In this document: one piece after another, positions 10,794 to 21,469 of the stretch | Position numbering within the stretch: position 1 is the stretch's first letter | Layout: each line of letters opens with the position of its first letter | Origin: Helicobacter bizzozeronii CCUG 35545 | GTDB taxonomy: Bacteria > Campylobacterota > Campylobacteria > Campylobacterales > Helicobacteraceae | Direction: 5' to 3' | Length of the DNA stretch: 36,908 nt | NCBI GenBank assembly: GCA_000263275.1 | Contig: CAGP01000127.1 | Coordinates: forward strand, 1 to 36,908 | Program-made: the position numbers and the translations under genes | Notes under the pieces: model-generated | What the model saw: only the letters and a program-made list of their open reading frames with translations | What the model was told of the DNA's origin: nothing | Databases searched by the model: none

Positions 10794-10870
10794 TGGTGTC
10801 CTTGGCGGGATTTGAACCCACGACCTTACGATTAGGAATCGTACGCTCTATCCAACTGAGCTACAAGGAC
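10794..10870 (-). tRNA. tRNA-Arg, anticodon CCU
   Basis: The reverse strand folds as a cloverleaf: acceptor GTCCTTG pairs with CAAGGAC, the D arm reads GCTCAGTTGGATAGAGC, the anticodon stem TACGA/TCGTA encloses loop TTCCTAA with anticodon CCT, and the T arm reads GTGGGTTCAAATCCCGC. Discriminator A and an encoded CCA follow (10794-10797). The isoacceptor reads the AGG arginine codon. It lies between hup and hefA on the same strand. Confidence 0.96.
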
Positions 10871-10905
10871 TAATCCATCTAACAGAAAGCAACGGCATCG
10901 GATTC

Positions 10906-10924
10906 TGAGTGTGATCCACACTCA
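10906..10924. repeat. Perfect 8-bp inverted repeat (TGAGTGTG-atc-CACACTCA)
   Basis: A perfect hairpin with a three-base loop lies between the hup terminator and tRNA-Arg. There is no U tract on its 3' side for the minus-strand transcript, so it is not a standard terminator for hup. It could protect or process the junction between hup and tRNA transcripts, or bind a dimeric protein. Function unknown. Confidence 0.55.
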
Positions 10925-10925
10925 T

Positions 10926-10950
10926 CAAAAATCAAGCTTAAAGCTAAGCT
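10926..10950 (-). terminator. Probable intrinsic terminator of hup
   Basis: On the minus strand AGCTTA, loop GCTT and TAAGCT form a six-base-pair stem right at the hup stop codon, followed by TGATTTTT. The stem is short and AT-rich, so termination may be partial. Confidence 0.5.
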
Positions 10951-11257
10951 ACTTTTTCTTACTCACTTTGGGCTTTTTGTGCGCTGCCACTACATCTTTG
11001 AGCAATTTACCCGGCTTGAACTTGGGGACCATTTTATCTGGTGTGCTATAGGTTTTATCGCTCCCGGGCACTTTCCCGCTCTTGCCTTTTTGCAACGCCA
11101 CTTCAAATTTGCCAAAACCCACCAGCTCCACACTCTCATGCGTGCCCAACACCTTTTCAATGGCTTTGACAAAACCATCTAACGCCTTTTCAGCGTCTTT
11201 TTTGCTCTCAAATTCACCCTCTTCTTTGAGTAAATCGACAAACTCCGCTTTTTTCAT
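10949..11257 (-). CDS. hup: DNA-binding protein HU
   Basis: HU is a small dimeric histone-like protein that bends DNA. The sequence matches the family throughout: MKKAEFVDLLKEEG, ESVELVGFGKFEVALQKGKS, GKVPGSDKTYSTPDKMVPKF, KPGKLLKDVVA, with a basic tail HKKPKVSKKK. The frame is open to an ATG at 11275, but 11257 is chosen because AAGG lies eight bases before it and MKKAEF matches known HU starts. Length is 102 residues. It has its own promoter and a short terminator. Confidence 0.95.
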   Translation of the reverse strand: MKKAEFVDLLKEEGEFESKKDAEKALDGFVKAIEKVLGTHESVELVGFGKFEVALQKGKSGKVPGSDKTYSTPDKMVPKFKPGKLLKDVVAAHKKPKVSKKK

Positions 11258-11293
11258 CTCAAACCTTTCTGACATGCTTAAAATACGGCAAGC

Positions 11294-11299
11294 ATTATA
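11294..11299 (-). promoter_or_regulatory. -10 box of the hup promoter (TATAAT)
   Basis: The minus strand reads TAGTATAATGC, a perfect -10 hexamer 36 bases before the HU start, in an AT-rich stretch. No good -35 box is visible, which is usual for Helicobacter housekeeping promoters. Confidence 0.75.
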
Positions 11300-11405
11300 C
11301 TACAAAATGTAAATTTTAGGGAACAAACCCGCCCTAATTCCCCTTTAGAGCCTTAAATCTAGGGCAGATACCCCCCCTTTAAGAGCGATTCAAGCTAGCT
11401 ATTTG

Positions 11406-11411
11406 TATGAT
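11406..11411 (+). promoter_or_regulatory. Possible -10 box of gapA-pgk-corA (TATGAT)
   Basis: TTTGTATGATAAG lies about 35 bases before the GTG start of gapA in the divergent spacer with hup. It is the best -10 match there; a -35 box is not clear. AAGGGA at 11432-11437 is the likely ribosome site. Confidence 0.45.
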
Positions 11412-11445
11412 AAGCCCTCATACTAAGCTTTAAGGGATTTTAAGG

Positions 11446-12441
11446 GTGCGCGTAGCGATCAACGGGACAGGGCGGATCGGCTTGTGTGCAAGCCGGATCA
11501 TTGGGGCTAGAAAAGACATCGAATTAGTGGCGATCAATTCCACCTGCCCACTAGAAACTTTAATCCACCTTTTGCGCTTTGATTCCTTGCACAAACACAC
11601 GCTAGAAATTGAGCAAATCGATTCGCAACACATCGCCATCGGGCATAGCCGGCATGTCCGGATTTTAAGCGATCGCGACCCCTCCAAGCTGGATTTTAGC
11701 CCCGCCCAAGTGGTGTTAGAATGCACGGGCAAGTTTAATGACATCAACCTAGCCCAAGCCCACTTAAAAAACCAAGTCCAACAAGTGGTGATCTCTGCTC
11801 CGGCTAAAAACACCCCAACCTTTGTCTATGGGGTCAATCACACCGACTACAAGGGTGAGCCAGTGATCTCTAACGCCTCTTGCACCACCAACGCCCTAGC
11901 CCCGCTTTTAAAGGTGCTAGATGATAACTTTGGCATCCAACATGCTTTAATGACCACAATTCATAGCTACACCAACGATCAAAACCTATTAGACTCCAAG
12001 CACAAAGACTTACGCCGGGCGCGCGCTGCTGCCCTTAATATCATCCCCACCAGCACGGGGGTGAATAAAGCCATTGCCCTAGTCTTGCCCCATTTGGCTA
12101 ATAAGATCAGCGGGCTAGCCCTAAGAGTGCCCACCCCCGATGTGAGTTTGATTGATTTGAGCTTTGGCACGCAAAAATCCTTGAGTTTAGAAGCCTTGCA
12201 TGCTTGCATGGAACAAGCGAGCCAAAAAGAGCTTAGGGAGATTTTGGGAATTGACACCCAAAAATGCGTTTCTAGCGATTTTTTAGGATCGCCCCTAAGC
12301 TCCATTTATATTCCCGATCAAAGCCTTGTGCTAGGCAAGCACCACGCCAAAATCCTAGCATGGTATGATAATGAGGTGGGTTATAGCCACCGCTTAGTGG
12401 ATATGGCGCACTACATCTACCAAAAAGGACAAGCATGCTAG
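11446..12441 (+). CDS. gapA: Glyceraldehyde-3-phosphate dehydrogenase, GapB-like cofactor site
   Basis: The enzyme interconverts glyceraldehyde 3-phosphate and 1,3-bisphosphoglycerate. It has 331 residues, starts with GTG, and shows the Rossmann motif INGTGRIG (5-12), the catalytic Cys146 in SNASCTTN, the substrate segment [20 protein letters not shown] and the closing DNEVGYS (DNEWGYS in most). The residue after INGTGRIG domain strand 2 reads VAINST where NAD-dependent enzymes have an Asp (AIND). Ser there, with [16 protein letters not shown], resembles the NADP-preferring, gluconeogenic GapB type. That cofactor preference is an inference. The 3' end overlaps pgk by seven bases, and order gapA-pgk-corA matches H. 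pylori. Confidence 0.95.
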   Translation: MRVAINGTGRIGLCASRIIGARKDIELVAINSTCPLETLIHLLRFDSLHKHTLEIEQIDSQHIAIGHSRHVRILSDRDPSKLDFSPAQVVLECTGKFNDINLAQAHLKNQVQQVVISAPAKNTPTFVYGVNHTDYKGEPVISNASCTTNALAPLLKVLDDNFGIQHALMTTIHSYTNDQNLLDSKHKDLRRARAAALNIIPTSTGVNKAIALVLPHLANKISGLALRVPTPDVSLIDLSFGTQKSLSLEALHACMEQASQKELREILGIDTQKCVSSDFLGSPLSSIYIPDQSLVLGKHHAKILAWYDNEVGYSHRLVDMAHYIYQKGQAC

Positions 12442-13668
12442 CGGGCATTAAGAAAATGCAAGAGGTCTTGGGGATTCAAGATGTGGCACTCAAGGATAAA
12501 CGGGTGTTGATCCGCGTGGATTTTAATGTGCCCTTAGATAAGGATTTTAACATCACTGAGGATACCCGCATGCGTGAGAGTATCCCCACGATCAATTATT
12601 GTATCGACAACGGGGCTAAGTCGGTGGTTTTAGTCGGGCATTTGGGGCGACCCGAGCCCAAGATAGATGGCGAAAAGCAGATTCAATTTTCCTTTAGCCA
12701 CTTGGTTAAACGCCTAGAGAGGCTTTTAAATAAAGAGGTGTTGTTTGCCCATTCGCTTGAGATGGCGCAGGGTTTGCAAGAACAAGATCACCCCGTTATT
12801 TTAGTGGAAAATCTGCGTTTTTATAAGGGCGAAAAAAGCAATGACCCTTTGTTTTCCCAAAAGCTAGCCAGCTTGTGCGATGTTTATGTCAATGATGCCT
12901 TTGGGACGAGCCACCGCAAACACGCCAGCACCTACGGGATTGCCCAATTTGTGCCGGTCAAAGTTGCCGGCTTTTTGCTCAAAAAAGAGATCAATTCATT
13001 TGCTAAGGCTCTTGCCAACCCCTTACGCCCGGTGCTCTTAATTGTGGGTGGGGCTAAGGTGAGCTCCAAACTCACGCTTTTACGCAATATTTTAGATCGT
13101 GTCGATAAGGTCATCATCGGCGGGGCGATGAGCAACACTTTTTTTAAAGGCACTGGGTTATCACATGCAAGCCTCCTTAGTAGAAGAGGATTTGATCCAA
13201 GAGGCGTTGGAGATTTTACAAAAAGCCAAACAAAAGGGCGTGCATGTGTATTTGCCCGTGGATGTGGTGAGCACCCCGCACATGGATCACACCGATCAAG
13301 TCCAAATCACCCCCGCCCAAGACATCCCGCTAAACCATATCGCCGTGGATATTGGTCCTGCCACCTCTAAGCTCTTTTCGTTGGTGATTCAAGGCAGCCA
13401 AACCATTATTTGGAACGGACCTTTGGGCGTGTATGAAGTGCCCTTATTTAGCCGTGGGTCTTTCCAAATCGCCCACAGCATTTCTAATACCTACGCCTAT
13501 TCGCTAATTGGCGGGGGCGATACCATCGATGTTTTGACCCGTGCGGGCGATAAAGATAGTGTCAGCTTTATCTCCACAGGTGGGGGGGCGAGTTTGGAAC
13601 TTTTAGAGGGCAAAATTTTAGTCGCCTTTGAGGTTTTGGATCAAAAAACAAAATTGGGCAGATCATGA
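12435..13668 (+). CDS. pgk: Phosphoglycerate kinase, one 1-base insertion
   Basis: The enzyme transfers phosphate between 1,3-bisphosphoglycerate and ADP. The N-terminal domain has [21 protein letters not shown] and FVNDAFG-like [17 protein letters not shown]; the C-terminal domain has [20 protein letters not shown] and [12 protein letters not shown], then [14 protein letters not shown]. The frame switches at about 13157-13160. Deleting one T in GGGTTATCAC gives [20 protein letters not shown], matching the expected domain linker. The repaired length is 410 residues from ATG 12435; ATG 12456 is an alternative start. It overlaps gapA and corA. Confidence 0.94.
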
Positions 13669-14621
13669 TTAATGTGTTTGCCAAAAACAACCACTTAGTT
13701 GAGATCGTGGATTTCCATGGCTTTGAATCTTTCCCTTTAGATGAGCAAAATATCTTGTGGTTTGAGCTCATCAACCCCACCGAAACCGAATTGCAATGCA
13801 TTGTCCAAAACTACCACATCAACACCAGCCAAGAAGAGCCCGAAAAAAGCGCGATCGCCAAGTATTGGGAGAATAGCACTTCTATTACCATCAACACCTA
13901 TTCTGTTTATAAAGACACGCCCCTAGCCTTCCATGCAGAGCCGATGACCTATTTTATTTCAGATAATATTTTATTCACCCTTTATAATGGCAATCTGCCC
14001 ATCTTTGAGGATGTGCAAAAACGAATCCTAGCCAGCCCTAAAAAATTCCAAGATGGCTTTGATATTTTGTCTAAAATCTTAGAGCTTTATTTTGAAAAGG
14101 GTGCGGATTATTTAGAGGAGGTCAATCGCGAAACCAGCGCTTTAAGAAAACAAATTGTGCTTGAACCTAATATCTGCACCCATGAGGATACCCTCATCAC
14201 CCTCTCTTTTTTGCAAGAATTTAACATGGAGTTGCGCGACTCGCTCTTTGACAAACGGCGTATCATCACCACCTTACTCAAAAGCAATAAAGTTGATAAT
14301 GAGACCAAAAAGGATTTTAATATTATCTTAAAGGATTTTAGCTCGCTGGTGGATTTCAGCACGGCTAATCTCAACGCCCTAGATAATATCCAAAACCTTT
14401 TCACCTCTCAAGTCAATGTGGAACAAAATAAAATCATCAAGCTTTTCACGGTGGCGACTATGGCGATGATGCCCCCCACCCTCATAGGCACGATCTATGG
14501 CATGAACTTTGAGGTCATGCCTGAGTTGCGTTGGGAATTTGGCTACCCCCTAGCCGTGCTCACGATGATCATCTCCACCATCTTGCCCATTCTCTACTTT
14601 AAAAAGAAGGGCTGGCTTTAA
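13665..14621 (+). CDS. corA: Magnesium transport protein CorA
   Basis: CorA forms a pentameric inner membrane channel for Mg2+ (also Co2+ and Ni2+). The 318-residue protein has a long soluble helical N-terminal part and two C-terminal membrane helices (IIKLFTVATMAMMPPTLIGT and YPLAVLTMIISTILPILYF). Between them is the signature YGMNFEVMPEL. The N-terminus (MINVFAKNN) begins at an ATGA overlap with the pgk stop. The tail overlaps the convergent gene at 14618 by four bases. Confidence 0.95.
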   Translation: MINVFAKNNHLVEIVDFHGFESFPLDEQNILWFELINPTETELQCIVQNYHINTSQEEPEKSAIAKYWENSTSITINTYSVYKDTPLAFHAEPMTYFISDNILFTLYNGNLPIFEDVQKRILASPKKFQDGFDILSKILELYFEKGADYLEEVNRETSALRKQIVLEPNICTHEDTLITLSFLQEFNMELRDSLFDKRRIITTLLKSNKVDNETKKDFNIILKDFSSLVDFSTANLNALDNIQNLFTSQVNVEQNKIIKLFTVATMAMMPPTLIGTIYGMNFEVMPELRWEFGYPLAVLTMIISTILPILYFKKKGWL

Positions 14622-15158
14622 AGCGCGCTCCACAACAACACCCCCAAAACCCCAGTGCCTAGCAAAAATGCACCCATTAGCCCCTTAGTCTTACGCTTAA
14701 TCCCCATAGCCAACCCGCTCACATAGAGCAAGCATAAGAACACTGCAAAGATACCCGCAAAGATGAGTAAAGCCTGATTAGCCCGACCCTTATGCACCTG
14801 CATGATCACCCCCAAAAAGCTACGCTTGGTGAGTGTGATCTCGCTCTTCTCTCCTTTGGTTACCAAACTGGCTTCATAAGCGGGTGTGCCAATGATCAAA
14901 GCCCCCTTGAGCTTTCTAGGCTCAATCTTAGGGGGCAGGACTTGTTTGTCTTTTAAAAAGGCGATCAGAAAATCTAATTCTTGTTGGGCTGTAACTGCTG
15001 GCACGCTCCATTTGCTGATCTGGGCTCCCGTGTTAGAGTTAAAGCCCAAATAATACGCCCCCCCGCTCACCACAAAGAGCAACACCATGGGCAGAAAAAA
15101 AGACACTCACATAGGCATGGAAGACATAGGCTAGACCCATAGAGGATTTGCGTTTCAT
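14618..15158 (-). CDS. Small PepSY-TM-like inner membrane protein, one 1-base insertion
   Basis: The repaired protein has 179 residues and three or four hydrophobic segments: YVFHAYVSVFFLPMVLLFVV near the N-terminus, ALLIFAGIFAVFLCLLYVSG and LMGAFLLGTGVLGVLLW at the C-terminus, with a soluble central part (about 40-105). The HAY...LPMVLLFVVSG and VHKGRANQALLIFAG segments recall PepSY-associated TM proteins, though I cannot prove this. The break is in A7 at 15095-15101. Without the repair the frame only opens from a GTG at 15106. The true ATG at 15158 overlaps the ATP-grasp gene stop (ATGA), so it is the third gene of that operon. Function unknown. Confidence 0.7.
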
Positions 15159-16328
15159 CTGATGATGTGGCTAGCAAATTTAGAAAAATTATCCAAAATC
15201 AACCCGCCCTTGCGAAAGCCCAACCCGCATGCCTCATAGGCAAAAAAGACATTAGGTTGGTAGTAAAACTCCCCAGCCTTATTGAGCTCGTAATATTCTT
15301 GGTAAATGGGCTTGTGGTTGCCATAAATCCCCTCACTTTGCGCTACAACCTGCCCGTTAGCATCCAAGATCGCCACATTCGCCCCCTCTCTGCCAAAGGC
15401 GACCTTTTTAACCTGTTTTTTTATTGCTGAGGGGCTCATAGCGGGTTTCTAACAATAAGGGGTGGTTAGGGTAGCGATCCCAAAGCACTTTTAAAAAGCG
15501 TTTGCTTTGGAAAAGCAGAGTATAAGCTGGGTTTAAAAAGATCGTGTTTTGATTCTCCATCATGGTTTGCATGATGGCAGCTAGCTCGGGCTCATCAATG
15601 GCGATATTCTCCCAAGGCACGAGCTTAAACAAATATTCGTAATTCACCCCCCCAAAAAACACGCCCTGATCTTTGTCAAACTGCACCTCATCGATGTAGG
15701 CAAAGTTACTTTCAAAACCCGCACTCCTAGCCGCATCCTCTAAAAATTTCGTGGTGCGTTCCTCCTCGCTACTCCCCTTAATGCAAGCAAAGAGAATCTT
15801 CCAGCCCTCATACATGTTTTCAAAGGCGCTGGTATCCCCATCTAAAGTTACCAGCCGTTTAAAATTCTCCACCAACGCCTCATGGATATTGTTGAATTGC
15901 AAATCCGCATCATAGCCATTGTATTTGAGTAACGCCCATTGCACCACCGCGCTTTCATAGAGCATGGTCGGTGTGTCCGCATTAAACTCCAACAATTTAA
16001 TAGGCTTGCCATCTAAGCCCCCCGCCAAATCAAAACGCCCATAAATATGCCAATGCACCTCATTTTCCCAACTCTGCTTGATCAAGGGCACAATGCTATT
16101 AGGGATATCCAGCTCAAAAAAGCGATTTTCATCGATGATCGCTTGTGCGCTTTCTACAAACATCTCATAAAGCTCATTGCACGCCTCATAGTAGGCATCG
16201 GCTTCTTTTTGGCTCACCACCACCAAATCTTGGCTGATATAAGGGCTGTTATCCGTGTCTGTGTGCCAATCTAGCCCGATTTCCTCTAGGGCTTGCTGGC
16301 TTAAAGGGTCTAAAGTTTTAACTTGCAT
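15155..16328 (-). CDS. Glutathionylspermidine-synthase-like ATP-grasp protein, one 1-base insertion
   Basis: The 390-residue repaired protein is the synthetase domain alone of the glutathionylspermidine synthase family, like E. coli YgiC and YjfC, without the amidase domain of the bifunctional Gss enzyme. Visible family segments are WHIYGRFDLAGG, LLEFNADTPTMLYESAVVQW, KRFLKVLWDRYPNHP, FGREGANVAILD and EACGLGFRKGG. The frame breaks in T7 15416-15422; deleting one base joins YEPLSNKK to QVKKVAFGREGANV. The family makes amide bonds with ATP, but the substrate here is unknown. The gene starts nine bases after a UPF0323 lipoprotein gene, whose stop overlaps the ribosome site TAAGGAG, and overlaps the membrane protein gene. 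Confidence 0.88.
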
Positions 16329-16337
16329 GCATTCTCC

Positions 16338-16979
16338 TTAAGAACTAGCACTTGGGGTAGAAGCACCCCCAGAGGGCGTGCTTGTTGAAGGTTTAAAAAA
16401 TCCGCTTTTGCCCGCATTAGATGCAGGCGCGCTTGCTGGGCTTGAAGGGCTTTTAAAAGTGTTTTGGCTTCTTTGGTAGGCTTGTGGGGAGGTGTAGTTT
16501 CTTTGGGCATTTTGGTTGTAATTGGGGTTGTTAAACAGCTTGTTGCCAATATAGCTCCCCAAAATCGCCCCCGCCGCACTGCCCAAAATGGCTGCCCCAA
16601 TGCCAAGCCCCGATCCGCCACCTTCAGCGGGGGGCTTGGTGAGCTGGCTGGTGCCATGGTCGATCTTGGCTTCCTCATCTTTAATGAGTTTTTGGATTTC
16701 CTCATCGCTTAGCATGCGTTCCTTGCCCTGCAAATCCCGCACCACAACCCGTGTCTTATCGCTAGGATACTCCTCTGCGACCTTGTAACTTTTATCCGCC
16801 TGCTCTTGTAAAATCACAAACGCCCCCTTTTTTAAGGCATTGCTGGTGTTGCTCTGCTCGGTGGGTTTTTGCTCGTGGCTATCTGAGCCCTTACAACCCG
16901 CTAAAGTTACCACCACGACCGCACTCAATCCCCCCACGATCGCATAATCTGCAATTTTTCTAAATGGTCGCTTCATCAT
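16338..16979 (-). CDS. UPF0323 lipoprotein
   Basis: The 213-residue protein has a lipoprotein signal peptide with lipobox LAGC ([20 protein letters not shown]), so Cys29 is probably lipidated. A charged region follows ([39 protein letters not shown]), then a glycine-rich hydrophobic stretch ([20 protein letters not shown], glycine-zipper-like) and a low-complexity Ser/Ala/Pro/Asn tail. This matches the UPF0323 group known in Helicobacter and Campylobacter. No function is known. Its gene heads a three-gene operon with an ATP-grasp enzyme, which parallels the lipoprotein/YgiC-like pairs of enterobacteria. It starts at ATG 16979 or 16976 behind AAAGGA. Confidence 0.88.
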   Translation of the reverse strand: MMKRPFRKIADYAIVGGLSAVVVVTLAGCKGSDSHEQKPTEQSNTSNALKKGAFVILQEQADKSYKVAEEYPSDKTRVVVRDLQGKERMLSDEEIQKLIKDEEAKIDHGTSQLTKPPAEGGGSGLGIGAAILGSAAGAILGSYIGNKLFNNPNYNQNAQRNYTSPQAYQRSQNTFKSPSSPASAPASNAGKSGFFKPSTSTPSGGASTPSASS

Positions 16980-16999
16980 GATCCTTTCTGCAAAATCCC

Positions 17000-17005
17000 A
17001 TCATA
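17000..17005 (-). promoter_or_regulatory. -10 box before the UPF0323 lipoprotein operon (TATGAT)
   Basis: The minus strand reads CATGCTATGATGGG 21 bases before the lipoprotein ATG. A T-rich stretch (TTGATTTTACC) lies upstream. The spacer of 73 bases to the preceding outer membrane protein gene supports a separate promoter. Confidence 0.5.
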
Positions 17006-17052
17006 GCATGTTTTGGTAAAATCAAGGAGCGACCCCCAACCAAGCCACAAAT

Positions 17053-17869
17053 CTAAAAATTCACCACATAATTAGCAAAGAGGGCGATCACCCGCCTAAA
17101 ATTTAAATTCATGGTGGGGTTATCTTTATTGGTAAAATAGGGCGTGTTGATGACAGGCACACGCACCCCCACTTCAAACCCATTATGCTTGCTAAAATTG
17201 CCACGCACCCCAAAATTAAAGGCAAATTGCACGAAACTAGGCGAGTAATGCGCCTTATTCCCCAATTTTTTAGCCACTTGCGCATAAGAATCCATCGTGT
17301 TGCATGTGATTGTCCCGCCACTATCACTAACCACATAATCCATCACCGGGCATGCCTTATTATCCCCCAAAAGCCACGAAGTCCCCCCCAACGCCACGCC
17401 CCCAAAGACCCCAAAAGAGCGTTTTGGGCTATCAAAAAAGTTAAAGAGCGCATCCATACCCGCACCATAGAATAAATCTGCCATCCCCCCATTGCGGATC
17501 GTGTAGCTCGTGGTCGTGCCATCGGCATTATTTTTGTAACCATATGGGTAACTATAACGCCCCCCTTGCGCGCTGAACATCACATAATAACGCAGACCAA
17601 AGCGTTTTTTCTTGCCCAAAAATTGTCTGTAGCCCAGCTGCAGATCGCCCCCAAAAAGGCTACCCGAGATCGCATCGGTGGTTGCGGTTTGGGCAGAGGG
17701 GACGGGGCTGGCAAAAACTTGAGTCTTCCCCTCTGAGCTCATGTAAGAATATTGGAAACCTAGAGCAAAATACCCGCTATTGCGTTCCGCACCCAAAGGG
17801 TTCAGGCATGCCAGAATACTGAAACCCAATAGAGAATGCTTCTAGGTTTTTTAGTTTATTGTAATCCAA
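17053..17869 (-). CDS. Helicobacter outer membrane beta-barrel protein, start uncertain, probable 1-base insertion near the 5' end
   Basis: From 17829 the frame encodes GFSILACLNPLGA followed by a mature barrel (GYFALGFQYSYMSSEGKT, LQLGYRQFLGKKKRFGLRYY, FGVFGGVALGGTSW) ending in LFANYVVNF, the C-terminal signature of Helicobacter outer membrane proteins. Two Cys in one loop (KACPVMDY and TITCNTMDS) may form a disulfide. Only a TTG opens this frame and it would cut the signal peptide. If one base is dropped near 17840-17845, translation from TTG 17869, with AGGAG correctly spaced upstream, gives a full basic-hydrophobic signal peptide (MDYNKLKNLKHSLLGFSIL) and 271 residues. I favour this. The subfamily is not resolved. 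Confidence 0.8.
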
Positions 17870-17927
17870 AAAAAGCTCCTTAAAAAAGCAAAAATAATAA
17901 AAAATTATTAAAAATAACAATAACGCA

Positions 17928-17956
17928 ATTTTAATAGACTTTGTCTAATTTGTCAA
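17928..17956 (-). promoter_or_regulatory. Promoter of the outer membrane protein gene (TTGACA-17-TAAAAT)
   Basis: On the minus strand TTGACA (17951-17956) is followed by a 17-base spacer and TAAAAT (17928-17933). The leader to the gene is extremely AT-rich and includes AATAAT-AAAAA-ATTATT and a T7 run next to the ribosome site. Confidence 0.65.
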
Positions 17957-17984
17957 GGGCGATTAGGGCGCAGCTTAGGGGGTT

Positions 17985-18846
17985 TTAGGCATGCCAAATT
18001 TTGGGGCGGTAATGGGATTGCCCTTGTTGGACGCGCCCGATGATACGCAGTTTTAAGCGGTGTTTTTGGGCGAGTCGGTAGGCTTTGAGTCTGTGTCTAG
18101 GGGCTAGGCACAAGAGCATTTCATATTCTTCGCCACTCAAAAAGGCGCGTTTGTGGGGTGGGTATAGGGGGTTGTGGATTTTGAAGGCTAGGCGGTTGGC
18201 TTTGGATAAGCGGTTACATTCCGCAAAGAGTCCATCAGAAATATCCATGCCCACATGCAAAATGGATCGCGCCTCGTGCATAAAGTGCGCACAGGCTTTT
18301 AATTGGGGGGCATAAAATTTAGAATGCCCAGACACTTTGCCCCCCCTTAAGAGCGTGTGCAAGGCTTGATAACTACCCCCTAGCGTGCCAGTGTGCATGA
18401 TCAAATCCCCCTTGCGCGCCCCAACCCGATACAAGGGCTTGGCACAGCAGGCTAGCAAACTCACGCTTAGGCTCAAAGCTTGCCCCACAATGGTATCCCC
18501 CCCGATCACACGCACGCCAAATTCCAAACAAGCCCGCTTAATCCCCTTGATGAGCGCTCTCATTTCAGTAGGTGTTATATTTTTGGGCAAGGTTACACCC
18601 AAGAGTGCATATTTAGGCACAGCCCCCATGCTGATCGCATCGGAGATATTCACGATCAAGGCTTTATAGCCAATCTGTTCGCAACTAAACCATTCTCTTT
18701 TAAAATGCACGCCCTCGCTAAAGAGATCCAACACCAAAACCACATTTTTTAGGCAGGTTAGCCAACACCACGCCATCATCCCCGATCCCCTGCGTGATCG
18801 CGTCTTTTTTTGCAGAGTCTCCAAAAAAATAACGCTCAATGTCCAA
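17985..18846 (-). CDS. thiL: Thiamine-monophosphate kinase, one 1-base insertion
   Basis: ThiL phosphorylates thiamine monophosphate to thiamine diphosphate. The repaired protein (286 residues) starts with TTG at 18846, one base after the nadC stop, and reads LDIERYFFGDSAKKDAITQG, then IGDDGVVL, DLFSEGVHF, VNISDAISMGAVPKYAL, GGDT and HVGMDISDGL, all signature segments of the ATP-binding AIR synthase-like fold. The break is T6 18745-18750; deleting one base joins VVLANLPK to NVVLVLDLFSEGVHF. It ends the eleven-gene run. A thiamine diphosphate user, transketolase, is encoded elsewhere in the window. Confidence 0.92.
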
Positions 18847-18847
18847 G

Positions 18848-20661
<1,814 letters not shown>

Positions 20662-20670
20662 GGTCTAACC

Positions 20671-21468
20671 TCAATCCAAAGTCGCAATATTAGTGCCATA
20701 GAGCACTTTTTGACCCACTAAAGGTAAGGGCGTGCTGTGTGCCACAAACAGGACAATGCTAGAACCCATCTCAAAACGCCCCAACTCTGCCCCCTTCTCT
20801 AGCACAATGGGCGGATCGTAGCGGTAAATTTGGGGTTTGGGGTGGATTTTGGCATTGGTTTGGATATTGGGATCAAAATTAAGCACAATCTGCCCCACAT
20901 TGAGCGCGCCTATAGCCACAAAATAGAGCAAAAAGCCCCGATCATCTTGGGCGATCACCACCACCCGTTCGTTACGCACAAAAACATTAGCATGTTTGTT
21001 TAAAGCGCGTTGCCCCACACTCAAAAGTTCCCCGCAAAAGTGGCGTGTCTCTAGGATTTTGAGATTACATGGAGCATGGAAGCGGTGGTAATCTTTGGGG
21101 GAGAGATAGAAGTTAAAAAAGTGGTAATGATCCTCTAAGGGCTGTTCTAACCCTAAGAGTTCATAGACGCTATAAGCCATGCCCTTAATTTGCAAGGCTT
21201 GTTGGTGCTCTACTTGCCCACAAGCGGTGATCACGCTATCACTGGGCGCATTTAAGATCTTAGGATCGCTATTTAAGGGTCTTGGGGTTTGCAAAGCACG
21301 GGTGAAAAGGGCGTTTAGAGTGGGGTAGGACTCTAGGGGTGCAAAGCCAGTTAGATCGATGTTAAATAAACGCACATAAACTAGATTAATCACCTTTTGC
21401 ACGGGCGTGGGGAAGGCATGGCGGGCAAACTTGCCAAAGAGCCTTGAGAGGGTATTGCTATTTGCCAT
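20671..21468 (-). CDS. psd: Phosphatidylserine decarboxylase proenzyme
   Basis: The enzyme makes phosphatidylethanolamine at the inner membrane and matures by self-cleavage. The 265-residue protein has the cleavage motif as MGSS (Gly235-Ser236), where many bacteria have LGST, and the Ser would become the pyruvoyl group. APSDSVI (Asp77) and DYHRFHAP (His131) supply the rest of the processing triad. One base separates it from the upstream coiled-coil gene. Confidence 0.95.
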   Translation of the reverse strand: MANSNTLSRLFGKFARHAFPTPVQKVINLVYVRLFNIDLTGFAPLESYPTLNALFTRALQTPRPLNSDPKILNAPSDSVITACGQVEHQQALQIKGMAYSVYELLGLEQPLEDHYHFFNFYLSPKDYHRFHAPCNLKILETRHFCGELLSVGQRALNKHANVFVRNERVVVIAQDDRGFLLYFVAIGALNVGQIVLNFDPNIQTNAKIHPKPQIYRYDPPIVLEKGAELGRFEMGSSIVLFVAHSTPLPLVGQKVLYGTNIATLD

Positions 21469-21469
21469 G

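Noticed and set aside
10794-10870. tRNA-Arg as integration site of a genomic island
   Set aside because: Neighbours on both sides are core genes (hup, hefA) and no integrase or duplicated tRNA 3' end is present.
17880-17985. Insertion-sequence end or attachment site in the AT-rich stretch upstream of the outer membrane protein
   Set aside because: No terminal inverted repeats, transposase remnants or target duplication; the composition is explained by promoter and leader.
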